DNA of 64,000 nt from Alphaproteobacteria bacterium (GTDB lineage Bacteria > Pseudomonadota > Alphaproteobacteria > Reyranellales > Reyranellaceae), in assembly GCA_016869975.1 (NCBI GenBank), contig VGCZ01000019.1:1-64000 (forward strand). Direction: 5' to 3'. The notes under the pieces were generated by a model, which was not told the origin of the DNA, searched no databases, and saw nothing but the letters and a program-made list of their open reading frames with translations. A program made the translations under genes and the position numbers. Numbering within the stretch: position 1 is the stretch's first letter; each line of letters opens with the position of its first letter. Positions 8,734 to 17,362 of the stretch are shown in pieces.

Positions 8734-9630
8734 ATGACCGCGACGCCTCCAAGCTCTTCCCGTCCCAACCGAATCGAAACCTTGCTCCCGCCGGAAACCG
8801 CGCTCGCATGCGAGACCGCGGGTGTCGCCAAGGCTGGCCGCGATGTGATCGCTCTTCTCGTCCTCGGGCTTCTCGCCGGCGCATTCATCGCGCTCGGCGC
8901 GGTCTTCATGACCGTTGTTCTGACGGGAGCCGGCGGGCTGCCCTGGGGCGTGGCGCGCCTTCTCGCCGGGGTGGCTTTTTCGCTCGGCCTCGTCCTGGTC
9001 ATTGTCGGCGGCGCCGAGCTCTTCACCGGTGATTCGTTGATGATAGTCGCCTGCGCCAGTCGGCGGATCACGGTCGGCGCGCTCCTGCGCGCATGGTCGC
9101 TGGTCTATGCCGGCAATATCGTCGGCGCCGTCGGCACGGCCGCCCTCGTGTTTCTCTCCGGACAGTACGAATTCGCCGGCGGCGCTGTCGGCAAGACGGC
9201 CCTGGCCGTCGCGTCAAGCAAGGCCGCCCTACCGACGGTCCAGCTGTTCTTTCTGGCCGTGCTTTGCAACGTGTTGGTCTGCCTCGCGGTGTGGATGTCT
9301 TTCGGGGCGCGAAGCGTCGCCGACAAAGTCCTGGTCATTGTCCCGCCCATCGCGGCCTTCGTGGCCGCTGGCTTCGAGCACTCGATCGCCAATATGTATC
9401 TCCTGCCCTACGCCCTCGCGATCAAAGCCTGGGCCGGGGCGGAGTTCTGGACGGTCATCGGGCAGAACGCCTCGCAGTACTCGGGACTGACCGTCGCCAG
9501 CGCTCTGCACAACATCATCGTCGCGACACTGGGCAATCTTCTCGGTGGCAGCCTGATGGTTGGCGCCATCTATTGGTTTGTCTATCTGCGTCGCCGTCCG
9601 CGGGAGGGCGAACCGAACCAGGGTCGGTGA
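8734..9630 (+). CDS. Formate/nitrite transporter family channel
   Basis: A 298-residue membrane protein with six hydrophobic helices. GGAELFTGDSLM, WSLVYAGNIVGA, LCNVLVCLAVWMS and the C-terminal LGNLLGGSLMVG are typical of the FocA/NirC family, pentameric channels for formate, nitrite or hydrosulfide. The ATG at 8734 is chosen because residues before it are not family-like. No formate dehydrogenase or nitrite reductase gene is adjacent, so the ion is not predicted. The roughly 250-base gap upstream shows no other feature. Confidence 0.9.
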   Translation: MTATPPSSSRPNRIETLLPPETALACETAGVAKAGRDVIALLVLGLLAGAFIALGAVFMTVVLTGAGGLPWGVARLLAGVAFSLGLVLVIVGGAELFTGDSLMIVACASRRITVGALLRAWSLVYAGNIVGAVGTAALVFLSGQYEFAGGAVGKTALAVASSKAALPTVQLFFLAVLCNVLVCLAVWMSFGARSVADKVLVIVPPIAAFVAAGFEHSIANMYLLPYALAIKAWAGAEFWTVIGQNASQYSGLTVASALHNIIVATLGNLLGGSLMVGAIYWFVYLRRRPREGEPNQGR

Positions 9631-9804
9631 ACGCGACAATTCATCGACGTCGCATCGCGGCCCTTCCTGGTCACCGTCGCCGAGATGCGCCGAGGCGGCG
9701 GTCGGCCGACTAGCGCCCGGACGACAGGCCCGCTGGCGCTGTCTCTCGTCCCGGTGTTCTGGTAACGGTGGAGCCAACAAGGACGAATACCGGGAGGGTT
9801 CACC

Positions 9805-10875
9805 ATGATCGGGCTGGATATCCCGAAGAATCCCGACGCCCTATCCGCCGAGTGGCTGAGCGCCGCATTGCGCGCCAACGTGGTCTCGTACGACTACGAG
9901 CCCATCGCCGCCGGTGTCGGCTTCCTTGGCAAGCTCGGACGGCTGCGGCTGCGCTACGACGGCGCCGCGCCCGACGCGCCGCGCACCCTGATCGCCAAGT
10001 TGCCGACCGAGGACGAGCGCTCGCGACAGCTCGCCATGATGTTCCGCTTCTACGACCGCGAGGTCAGCTTCTACCGCGATGTCGGCCCGACCGCCGGCAT
10101 CCGCGTGCCCAAGCTGCACTACGGCGCCTCCGATCCGGCCAGCGGCGATTTCATCATGCTGATGGAGGATCTCGCGCCGGCGCGCGTCGGCGATCAGCTC
10201 GAAGGCTGCGACGCCAGCCAGGCGCGCCTGGCGATCGAGGCCATCGCGCGCTGCCACGCCAGCTGGTGGAACAGTCCGCGCCTGAAGACGCTCGGCTGGC
10301 TGCCCGCCACCAACGATCCGGTGCATCACTTCGCCCAGCCGGCCTACCAGGGATGCTGGGCGCCCTTCGTGCAATTCGTCGGCGACAAGCTCTCGCCGCA
10401 GATGAAACGCGCCGGCGAGGAACTCGGCGCCAAGGTCATCCGCATGCTCGATGGCGTCGCCAACCGGACGCCGACCTTGCTGCACGGCGACTATCGCGCC
10501 GACAACCTGTTCTTCGGCGGCTCCGCGCCGATCGCCGCCGTCGACTGGCAAGTCAGCTCGGCCGGCGGCGGCGCGTTCGACGTCGCGTACTTCGTGTCGG
10601 GCAACGTCGATCCGGCGACACGCCGCGCGCACGGGATGGACTGGCTCAAGCTCTATGTCCAGACGCTGAAGGACAACGGCGTGCGCGACTACGGCTTCGA
10701 CGACTGCCTCGAGGATTATCGCGCCGACGTGCTCTACTGCCTGGTCTACGCGGTCATCATCATCGGCACGCTCGACCCGTCCAACGAGCGTGGGCTGCGG
10801 CTGTTCCAGACCATCGTCGAGCGTGTGCTGACGGCGATCGCCGATCTCGACGCGACCGCCAAGATGCCGGCCTGA
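9805..10875 (+). CDS. APH-like phosphotransferase
   Basis: A 356-residue protein with the kinase-like APH fold: HGDYRADN at about 227-234 is the catalytic loop and AVDWQ about 15 residues later supplies the metal-binding Asp. The length and the LMEDLAP hinge region resemble the ecdysteroid-kinase-like/EcKinase branch rather than drug-resistance APH enzymes. Such proteins phosphorylate small hydroxylated molecules with ATP in the cytoplasm. A good GGGAGGG stands upstream of the ATG. The downstream epimerase starts one base after the stop, so the two genes form an operon. Confidence 0.8.
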   Translation: MIGLDIPKNPDALSAEWLSAALRANVVSYDYEPIAAGVGFLGKLGRLRLRYDGAAPDAPRTLIAKLPTEDERSRQLAMMFRFYDREVSFYRDVGPTAGIRVPKLHYGASDPASGDFIMLMEDLAPARVGDQLEGCDASQARLAIEAIARCHASWWNSPRLKTLGWLPATNDPVHHFAQPAYQGCWAPFVQFVGDKLSPQMKRAGEELGAKVIRMLDGVANRTPTLLHGDYRADNLFFGGSAPIAAVDWQVSSAGGGAFDVAYFVSGNVDPATRRAHGMDWLKLYVQTLKDNGVRDYGFDDCLEDYRADVLYCLVYAVIIIGTLDPSNERGLRLFQTIVERVLTAIADLDATAKMPA

Positions 10876-10876
10876 C

Positions 10877-11821
10877 ATGCGCGTCCTGATCATCGGTGGC
10901 GCCGGCTTCGTCGGCCTCTCGATCACCGAGGCGCTGCTGGCGCGGGGCGACGCCGTGACGCTGTTCGACGCGCGCGCACCCTACGCCGCCCTGCCTGGCG
11001 GTCCCTCCGTCGTCACCGGCGACGTGCGGCGCGACGACGACGTGGCGCGCGCCTTCGCCGCCAACCCCGATACCACGATCTACGGCGCCGCCATCACCGC
11101 CGACGCCACGCGCGACGCGGCCGAGCCGCAGCGCGTGCTCGATGTGAATCTCGGCGGCCTGCCGCGCGCCATGGCGGCGGCGCGCGCGGTGGGCGTCAAG
11201 CGCTTCATCCTTCTGAGCTCGGCCTCGGCGTTCGGCGACGCCGCGTTCCGCGACGCGCCGCTGGCGGAGGACGATCCGGCGCCGGCGCCGTCGAGCCTGT
11301 ACTCGATCACCAAGTTCGCCGGCGAAGGCGTGGCCCGGCGGCTGGGCGCGCTGTGGTCGATGGACGTGCGCATGGTGCGGCTGTCGGCGGTGTTCGGGCC
11401 GTGGGAGCACGCCACCGGCGCGCGCGACACGCTCAGCCCGCCTTTCCAGGTCGCGCAACTGGCGCACGCAGGCAAGGCGGTCGTCCTGCCGCGCGATCCG
11501 CCGCGCGACTGGGTCTATTCGCGCGACGTCGCCAACGCGGTGCTGGCGCTGATCGACAAGACCAGCCCCCGTTTCGACCTCTATCACATCGGCCCGGGCA
11601 CGTCGTGGAAGCTGTCGGAATGGGCCGCCACGCTGGGCGCAACCGTGCGCGTCGGCACGCCGCCCAATGTCGACCTGTTCGGCGACCGCGACCGCGCCAT
11701 GCTGGCGATCGGGCGGCTGGTCGACGATCTCGGCTATCGCCCGCGTTTCACATCGGCCGAGTCATGCGCCGAAGACTATCTGCGCTGGTTCAATCGAGAA
11801 TCCGGCGGAACGTCAAGTTGA
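10877..11821 (+). CDS. NAD-dependent epimerase/dehydratase
   Basis: A 314-residue extended SDR. GGAGFVG opens the protein, SSASAFG carries the catalytic serine region and YSITKFAGE is the active YxxxK. Such enzymes act on nucleotide sugars or on other carbonyl/hydroxyl compounds with bound NAD. It is translated directly after the APH-like kinase with one base between stop and start. Its last 32 bases overlap, tail to tail, with the end of the AlkB-like gene on the other strand, so both C-termini are encoded by the same DNA. Confidence 0.85.
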   Translation: MRVLIIGGAGFVGLSITEALLARGDAVTLFDARAPYAALPGGPSVVTGDVRRDDDVARAFAANPDTTIYGAAITADATRDAAEPQRVLDVNLGGLPRAMAAARAVGVKRFILLSSASAFGDAAFRDAPLAEDDPAPAPSSLYSITKFAGEGVARRLGALWSMDVRMVRLSAVFGPWEHATGARDTLSPPFQVAQLAHAGKAVVLPRDPPRDWVYSRDVANAVLALIDKTSPRFDLYHIGPGTSWKLSEWAATLGATVRVGTPPNVDLFGDRDRAMLAIGRLVDDLGYRPRFTSAESCAEDYLRWFNRESGGTSS

Positions 11822-12395
11822 CGCGCGGGCCGCAGGGTCGGCGTTCCTTGGCGATGGCGTGGCGCCAGTTGCGCTGGGTGTCGCCCTTCATCACCAGCAG
11901 GCTGCCGGATTCGAGCGCGATGCGCATGGGCTCCCAGTCCTTTCGCGTCTTCGGCTTGAAGGTCAGCGTGCGCGTCTCGCCCAGGCTGATCGAAGCGATG
12001 GTCGGCGTCGCGCCCAGCTCGGGCTCGTCATCCGAATGGAGTCCGACGCTGTCGTTGTGGTCGCGGTAGTAGTTCAGCAGCACGCTGTTGAAGCGCGCAT
12101 CGGCGACGCCCTCGGCCATGGCGCGCAAGAGATCCAGGTCGTCGGTCCAGGGCAGCGGATCGAGGGTGAGTCCCGAGTATGTGTAGCTTCGGCCGGGATC
12201 GCCGTACCAGGCGGTCAGGCGCGGCTGCGGCACGCTCCTGCCCCACAGCACGATGTTGTCCCGACGCCAGGGGATCCGCTCGATCAGGCGACGCAGCATG
12301 TCGCCGGCGCCCGATGCGGGCAGGAAGCGCCGGTGATAGACGACATCCGCGCCCGGGATGCGCAGGCGCTCGGTGTCGGGCAAGAGGTCGCTCAT
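11790..12395 (-). CDS. AlkB-like 2-oxoglutarate/Fe(II) dioxygenase
   Basis: A 201-residue protein of the ALKBH2/3-like branch of AlkB. The iron ligands HSD in GLHSDDEPELG and the His in WRHAIAKE are present, and RVNLTFR near the end is the RxNxTxR block that binds 2-oxoglutarate and substrate. It probably removes alkyl groups from damaged DNA or RNA bases by oxidative demethylation. It stands alone, not fused to Ada, and its 3' end overlaps the convergent epimerase gene. Confidence 0.92.
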   Translation of the reverse strand: MSDLLPDTERLRIPGADVVYHRRFLPASGAGDMLRRLIERIPWRRDNIVLWGRSVPQPRLTAWYGDPGRSYTYSGLTLDPLPWTDDLDLLRAMAEGVADARFNSVLLNYYRDHNDSVGLHSDDEPELGATPTIASISLGETRTLTFKPKTRKDWEPMRIALESGSLLVMKGDTQRNWRHAIAKERRPCGPRVNLTFRRILD

Positions 12396-12407
12396 CGCGC
12401 CGGCTTT

Positions 12408-12434
12408 ACCTTCCCCCGCCTTGCGGGGGAAGGT
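12408..12434. repeat. Hairpin repeat, family A
   Basis: Perfect 12-base arms ACCTTCCCCCGC (12408-12419) and GCGGGGGAAGGT (12423-12434) with a CTT loop. It lies immediately past the korB-like stop (12437) and before the AlkB-like start (12395), so it could act as a transcription stop for the Kor operon. Confidence 0.88.
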
Positions 12435-12436
12435 CG

Positions 12437-13492
12437 TTAGCGCAGCGAGGCGTTGAGCTTGTCGAGGGCGGCCTGGCCGGGGCAGAGGTCGGGCGCGTTC
12501 AAGGTGTTGAGCGGCGCGTCGACGGTGTTGAGGTTGGCGTGCAGGTCCTTGGGCATCGGCTCGACATAGAGCAGCCCGGTCAGCACCTCGCCGGCGGCCT
12601 CGGCCTGCTGCACGCGCGCCAGTGCCTCGCCCTTGTTGCTGGGATCGTAGCTTTCGTCGAGCTTGCGCAGGCGCAGGATCGAGCCGTCATGCTGGGCCAC
12701 CTCCTGCAGCGCGCCGGGCGCGTATTCGGTGGTGATCTCGGCTTTGCTCTCAATGAAGTCGACGCGATTGACCGCCTCGTTGTGCTCGCGCACGTAGTCG
12801 TAGCTCTTGGTCGAGCCCGGGTGGTTGTTGAAGGCCACGCAGGGGCTAATGACGTCGAGGAAAGCCGCGCCGCGATGCTGGATCGCCGCCTTGATCAGCG
12901 GCACCAGCTGCTGCTTGTCTCCCGAGAACGAGCGGCCGACGAAGGTCGCGCCCATCAGGATGGCGACCGAGACCATGTCGATCGAGGAGTCGGAGTTCGC
13001 TACGCCCTTCTTGCTCACCGAGCCGCGGTCGGCAGTAGCCGAGAACTGGCCCTTGGTCAGGCCGTACACGCCGTTGTTCATGACGATGTAGGTCATGTTC
13101 ACGCCGCGACGCATGACATGGGCGAACTGGCCGAAGCCGATCGAGGCCGAGTCGCCGTCACCCGAGACACCGAGATAGATCAGGTCGCGATTGGCGAGGT
13201 TGGCGCCGGTCATCACCGAGGGCATGCGGCCATGCACGGTGTTGAAGCCGTGGCTGCCGCCCAGGAAGTAGGTCGGCGCCTTCGACGAGCAGCCGATGCC
13301 CGAGAGCTTGGCGACCTGGTGCGGCAGGATGTCGAGCTCGAAACAGGCCTGCACGATGGTGGCGCTGATCGAATCGTGGCCGCATCCCGCGCAGAGCGTC
13401 GAGATCGCGCCGTCGTAGTCGCGCCGCGTGTAGCCCGCCTTGTTCTTCAGCAAGGTCGGGTGATGCAGCTTGGGCTTGGCGATGTAGGTCAT
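12437..13492 (-). CDS. korB: 2-oxoacid:ferredoxin oxidoreductase, beta (TPP) subunit
   Basis: A 351-residue TPP subunit. CAGCGHD places Cys34 and Cys37, GIGCSS gives Cys68 and ISPC supplies a fourth cysteine, the set that binds one [4Fe-4S] cluster in this family. GDGDSAS at 111-117 with MNN at 138-140 is the TPP/Mg2+ site. With the alpha subunit it would decarboxylate a 2-oxoacid (2-oxoglutarate is the usual Kor substrate) with CoA and pass electrons to ferredoxin. It is the last gene of the three-gene operon, 20 bases behind korA, and ends at a hairpin. Confidence 0.9.
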   Translation of the reverse strand: MTYIAKPKLHHPTLLKNKAGYTRRDYDGAISTLCAGCGHDSISATIVQACFELDILPHQVAKLSGIGCSSKAPTYFLGGSHGFNTVHGRMPSVMTGANLANRDLIYLGVSGDGDSASIGFGQFAHVMRRGVNMTYIVMNNGVYGLTKGQFSATADRGSVSKKGVANSDSSIDMVSVAILMGATFVGRSFSGDKQQLVPLIKAAIQHRGAAFLDVISPCVAFNNHPGSTKSYDYVREHNEAVNRVDFIESKAEITTEYAPGALQEVAQHDGSILRLRKLDESYDPSNKGEALARVQQAEAAGEVLTGLLYVEPMPKDLHANLNTVDAPLNTLNAPDLCPGQAALDKLNASLR

Positions 13493-13512
13493 GGCCTGAC
13501 TCCGGCGATCCT

Positions 13513-15345
13513 CTACTCGGCCGCCATGCGGCGCGGTGGGGCGAGGTGGTCTCCGATCGCCCTTGTGATGAAGCGCGCCGTGATCGGCGTGCCGTCGTAG
13601 TGCAGGATGGCGACGATCTTGTTCGGATCGACGTTCATCTGGTCGATCAGCAGCATGCGCAGCTGGCCGTCGCGATTCTGCTCGACGAAGTAGACGACGT
13701 CGTGGCTGTCGACGAAGTCGACGACCTCCTGGCCGAACGGATAGGCGCGCACGCGCAGCGCGTCGAGCACGACGCCCTTCTCCTCGAGCTGGTCGAGCGC
13801 CTCGCTCATCGCCGGGCTGGTCGAGCCGAAATAGATCACGCCCAGCTTGGTCGGCTTCTTCGCTTTGCGCTCGATCGCCTTGGGCACGATCTTCTTGGCG
13901 GTGTCGAACTTCTTCTCCAGCCGCTCCATGTTGCGGACGTAGACCGGCCCCTCTTCCGAGTAGCGCGCGAATTCGTCCTTGGTCGTGCCGCGGGTGAAGA
14001 ACGAGCCCTTGGTTGGATGCGTGCCGGGATAGGTGCGGTAGGGAATGCCGTCGTCGTCGACATCGAGATAGCGACCGAACTTCTTGCCCGCCTCGAGCTC
14101 CTCAGCCGTCATCACCTTGCCGCGGTCATAGGCCTTGCTCTCGTCCCATTTGAACGGCCGGCACAGCCGGTGGTTCATGCCGATATCGAGATCGGTCATC
14201 AGGAACACCGGCGTCTGCAGCCGGTCGGCGAGGTTCAGCGACTCGGCGCCGAACTCGAAGCCCTCGGCCGGATCCTCGGGGAACAGCAGCACGTGCTTGG
14301 TGTCGCCGTTCGAGGCCAGCGCGCAGCCCAATATATCGGCTTGCTGCGTGCGCGTCGGCATGCCGGTCGACGGCCCGCCGCGCTGCACGTTGATGATCAC
14401 CGCCGGGATCTCGGCGAAGTACGCCAGGCCGATGAACTCGGTCATCAGCGAGATGCCGGGGCCAGACGTCGCGGTGAAGGCGCGCGCGCCGTTCCAGGCG
14501 GCGCCGATCACCATGCCGATCGAGGCCAGCTCGTCCTCTGCCTGCACGATCGCGTACTTGGCCTTGCCGGTCTCCTTGTCGTGGCGGTAGCGCTTGCAAT
14601 GCGCCTGGAAGGCCTCGGCCAGCGACGAGCTGGGCGTGATCGGATACCAGGCGCACACGGTGGCGCCGCCATAGACGCAGCCCAGGGCCGTGGCGCTGTT
14701 GCCCTCGACGAAGATGCGGTCGCCGACATTGTCGGCGCGGCGCACCTTCAGCTTGACCGAGGCCGGATCGAGGTGACGCAAAACCCAGTCGCGGCCGAGG
14801 TTGAGCGCCTTGACGTTGCTGTCGAGCAGCTTCTCCTTGCCCTTGAACTGCTCGCCGAACAGCCGGGTGATCTCCTTGGGATCGATGTCGAGCAGCACCG
14901 AGAGCGCGCCGACATAAATGATGTTCTTGAACAACTGACGCTGCCGGGCGTCGGTGTAGGTGGCGTTGGTGATTGCCGTCAGCGGCACGCCGACCAGGTT
15001 GATGTCGGGGCGGAAGGCCGAGGCCGGCATCGGCTTGGTGCTGTCGTAGAACAGGTAGCCGCCGGGCTCGATCTCCTTGACGTCCTCGGCCCAGGTCTGC
15101 GGGTTCATCGCCACCATCAGGTCGACGCCGCCGCGACGGCCGAGATAGCCCTTCTCGGTGACGCGCACCTCGTACCAGGTCGGCAGGCCCTGGATGTTCG
15201 AGGGGAAGATGTTGCGCGGGCTGACCGGCACGCCCATGCGCAGGATCGATCGGGCGAACAGCTCGTTGGCCGAGGCCGAACCCGAGCCGTTGACGTTGGC
15301 GAATTTGACGACGAAGTCGTTCACCGCCTCTATCGCGTTTGGCAT
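13513..15345 (-). CDS. korA: 2-oxoacid:ferredoxin oxidoreductase, fused gamma-alpha subunit
   Basis: A 610-residue protein with an N-terminal gamma domain (about 1-190; SPRNIFPSNIQG, GGVDLMVAMN) joined to the alpha domain, whose YPITPSS motif is at 234-240 and which continues to the C-terminal transketolase-like domain. This gamma-alpha fusion is normal in the KorA type. The ATG at 15345 is preferred to a much longer frame because it gives the family N-terminus. It overlaps the end of the upstream korC-like gene by 16 bases, which implies coupled translation. The partner is the TPP subunit just downstream. Confidence 0.9.
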   Translation of the reverse strand: MPNAIEAVNDFVVKFANVNGSGSASANELFARSILRMGVPVSPRNIFPSNIQGLPTWYEVRVTEKGYLGRRGGVDLMVAMNPQTWAEDVKEIEPGGYLFYDSTKPMPASAFRPDINLVGVPLTAITNATYTDARQRQLFKNIIYVGALSVLLDIDPKEITRLFGEQFKGKEKLLDSNVKALNLGRDWVLRHLDPASVKLKVRRADNVGDRIFVEGNSATALGCVYGGATVCAWYPITPSSSLAEAFQAHCKRYRHDKETGKAKYAIVQAEDELASIGMVIGAAWNGARAFTATSGPGISLMTEFIGLAYFAEIPAVIINVQRGGPSTGMPTRTQQADILGCALASNGDTKHVLLFPEDPAEGFEFGAESLNLADRLQTPVFLMTDLDIGMNHRLCRPFKWDESKAYDRGKVMTAEELEAGKKFGRYLDVDDDGIPYRTYPGTHPTKGSFFTRGTTKDEFARYSEEGPVYVRNMERLEKKFDTAKKIVPKAIERKAKKPTKLGVIYFGSTSPAMSEALDQLEEKGVVLDALRVRAYPFGQEVVDFVDSHDVVYFVEQNRDGQLRMLLIDQMNVDPNKIVAILHYDGTPITARFITRAIGDHLAPPRRMAAE

Positions 15346-17141
15346 GCGTGCTCCGCGTGCGTCATCTCGACATAGTACTTGCGCATGTCCCAGGCGCCGG
15401 TCGGGCAGCGCTCGGCGCACAGCCCGCAATGCAGGCAGACATCCTCGTCCTTGACCATGATCCGATGCGTCTTCAGCGGGCCCGAGACGTAGAGATCCTG
15501 GGTCGCGTTCAGCGCCGGCGCATTGAGCCTGCCCCGTAGCTCCTTCTCGTCGCCGTTCGCGGTGAAGGTGATGCAGTCCATCGGGCAGATGTCGACGCAG
15601 GCGTCGCACTCGATGCAGAGGTTATCGGTGAAGACCGTCTGCACGTCGCAGTTCAGGCAGCGCTGGGCTTCCTTCCAGGCGAGGTCGGGATCGAAGCCGA
15701 GCTCGACCTCGGCCATGATATCCTTGAGCGCCTCTTCCTTCTTGCGATGCGGCACCTTGAAGCGCGACACGACCGAGATGTCGTTGTCGTAGCTCCACTC
15801 GTGGATGCCCATCTTCTGGCTGACGATGTTGACGCCGGGCGCCGGCCGCAGGCCGACCGCGCCGCCGCTGCACAACGCGTGGATCGAGATCGCCGCCTCG
15901 TGCCCGTGCGCCGCCGCCCAGATGATGTTCTTGGGCCCGAACGCCGCGTCGCCGCCGAAGAACACCTTGGGATGGGTCGAGCCGAAGGTCTTCTCGTCGA
16001 CGACAGGCATGCCCCATTTGTCGAACTCGACGCCGGCATCCTTCTCGATCCACGGGAAGGCGTTCTCCTGGCCGATGGCCACCAGCACGTCGTCGCACTC
16101 GTAGAACGGATCGGGCTCGCCTGTCGGCACGAGGTTGCGACGCCCCTTGGCGTCGTACTCGGCCTTCACCTTCTCGAACAGCACGCCCTTGATCTTGCCG
16201 TTCTCGTGCTTCACTTCCTTCGGCACGAGGAAGTTGATGATCGGGATATCCTCGTGCATGGCGTCTTCCTTTTCCCAGGGAGACGCCTTCATTTCCTCGA
16301 AGCCGGAGCGGACGATGACCTTGACGTCTTCGCCGCCCAGACGACGCGCGGTGCGGCAGCAGTCCATCGCCGTGTTGCCGCCGCCCAGCACGATGACGCG
16401 CTTGCCGACCTTGCTGATATGGCCGAAGGACACCGACGACAGCCAGTCGATGCCGATATGGATGTTGGCGGCAGCCTCCTTGCGGCCGGGCACGTCCAGC
16501 TCGCGGCCGCGCGGCGCGCCGGAGCCAACGAACACCGCGTCATAGTTCTCGGCCAGCACCGCCTTCAGCGAATCGATGCGCTTGTGCACGAAGTTCACGT
16601 TGCCGATGCCGGTGATGTAGCCGACTTCCTCGTCGATCACCGATTCGGGCAGACGGAAATGCGGGATCTGGGTCCGGATGAAGCCGCCGAGCTTGGGATC
16701 CTGATCGTAGATCGTGATCTCGTAGCCCAGCACCGCGAGGTCGCGCGCCACGGTCAGCGAGGCCGGGCCGCCGCCGACGCAGGCGATGTGCTTGCCGTTC
16801 TTGGCCGGCGCCTTGGGCATGCGCCCGAGGATGTCGTCGTCCTTGTAGTCGGCGGCGACGCGCTTGAGCCGGCAGATCGCCACCGGCTCGCGCTTGCCCT
16901 TGACCATGGTCTCGTCCTCGACCCGGGTGCGGCGGCAGGCCGGCTCGCAGGGACGGTCGCAGGTGCGGCCGAGGATTCCCGGGAAGACGTTGGACTTCCA
17001 GTTGATCATGTAGGCGTCGGAGAACCGACCATGCGCGATCAAGCGAATGTATTCGGGTACGGGCGTGTGGGCAGGACACGCCCACTGACAATCCACGACT
17101 TTATGAAAGTAGTCCGGATTGCCGATGTCAGTCGGCTTCAA
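15330..17141 (-). CDS. GltD-like NAD(P) oxidoreductase with C-terminal ferredoxin domain
   Basis: A 603-residue protein built like a glutamate synthase small subunit: N-terminal cysteines (18, 22, 61, 65, 69) for Fe-S clusters, FAD motif GGGPAS at 123-128, and an NADP motif GGGNTAMD near 245-260. It ends in an 8Fe-ferredoxin-like domain with CIECDACVDICP and CLHCGLCAERCP. In Kor operons of aromatic degraders such a protein passes electrons between ferredoxin and NAD(P). The start is a TTG with GGGAGGG six bases upstream. It is first in the operon with korA and korB. Calling it KorC is by analogy. Confidence 0.85.
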   Translation of the reverse strand: MKPTDIGNPDYFHKVVDCQWACPAHTPVPEYIRLIAHGRFSDAYMINWKSNVFPGILGRTCDRPCEPACRRTRVEDETMVKGKREPVAICRLKRVAADYKDDDILGRMPKAPAKNGKHIACVGGGPASLTVARDLAVLGYEITIYDQDPKLGGFIRTQIPHFRLPESVIDEEVGYITGIGNVNFVHKRIDSLKAVLAENYDAVFVGSGAPRGRELDVPGRKEAAANIHIGIDWLSSVSFGHISKVGKRVIVLGGGNTAMDCCRTARRLGGEDVKVIVRSGFEEMKASPWEKEDAMHEDIPIINFLVPKEVKHENGKIKGVLFEKVKAEYDAKGRRNLVPTGEPDPFYECDDVLVAIGQENAFPWIEKDAGVEFDKWGMPVVDEKTFGSTHPKVFFGGDAAFGPKNIIWAAAHGHEAAISIHALCSGGAVGLRPAPGVNIVSQKMGIHEWSYDNDISVVSRFKVPHRKKEEALKDIMAEVELGFDPDLAWKEAQRCLNCDVQTVFTDNLCIECDACVDICPMDCITFTANGDEKELRGRLNAPALNATQDLYVSGPLKTHRIMVKDEDVCLHCGLCAERCPTGAWDMRKYYVEMTHAEHACQTR

Positions 17142-17154
17142 CAGAGCCCTCCCG

Positions 17155-17166
17155 AACGGTACCGTT
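17155..17166. promoter_or_regulatory. Palindrome AACGGTACCGTT in the Kor operon leader
   Basis: A perfect 12-base palindrome between the candidate promoter and the TTG start of the korC-like gene. Its place suggests an operator, but no regulator gene is adjacent and a chance origin is possible. Confidence 0.3.
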
Positions 17167-17188
17167 TCCTGTCATTCAGAGGCCCGGA

Positions 17189-17216
17189 TTGATACCCCTC
17201 AGCCTATCCCTGTCAA
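17189..17216 (-). promoter_or_regulatory. Candidate sigma-70 promoter for the Kor operon
   Basis: Read on the minus strand: TTGACA (17216-17211), a 16-base spacer, then TATCAA (17194-17189). The -35 is consensus and the -10 matches at four of six positions. It would start transcripts roughly 40 bases upstream of the korC-like TTG codon. Inferred from sequence only. Confidence 0.45.
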
Positions 17217-17362
17217 GGATATGCGGCGCATTCCGCAGCTAGGAATAGCGGCGGAATCGTGTCTCAGCCGCAATATGTACCCCTACCCACCAAATGGTTA
17301 TTCAAGGGACATCACCGCTGCAACTGGCGTTCAGGCGGACGCCGTGCGAGGTAACGCCGGTC

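Noticed and set aside
12408-12434. Calling the family A and B hairpins intrinsic terminators
   Set aside because: None has the T-run expected after the stem, and near-identical stems occur in divergent promoter gaps. They are recorded as repeats with a possible secondary role.
13546-15375. A 609-codon open frame on the plus strand over korA
   Set aside because: No motif is visible in it, and the other strand holds a complete KorA with YPITPSS. It is a shadow of codon bias.
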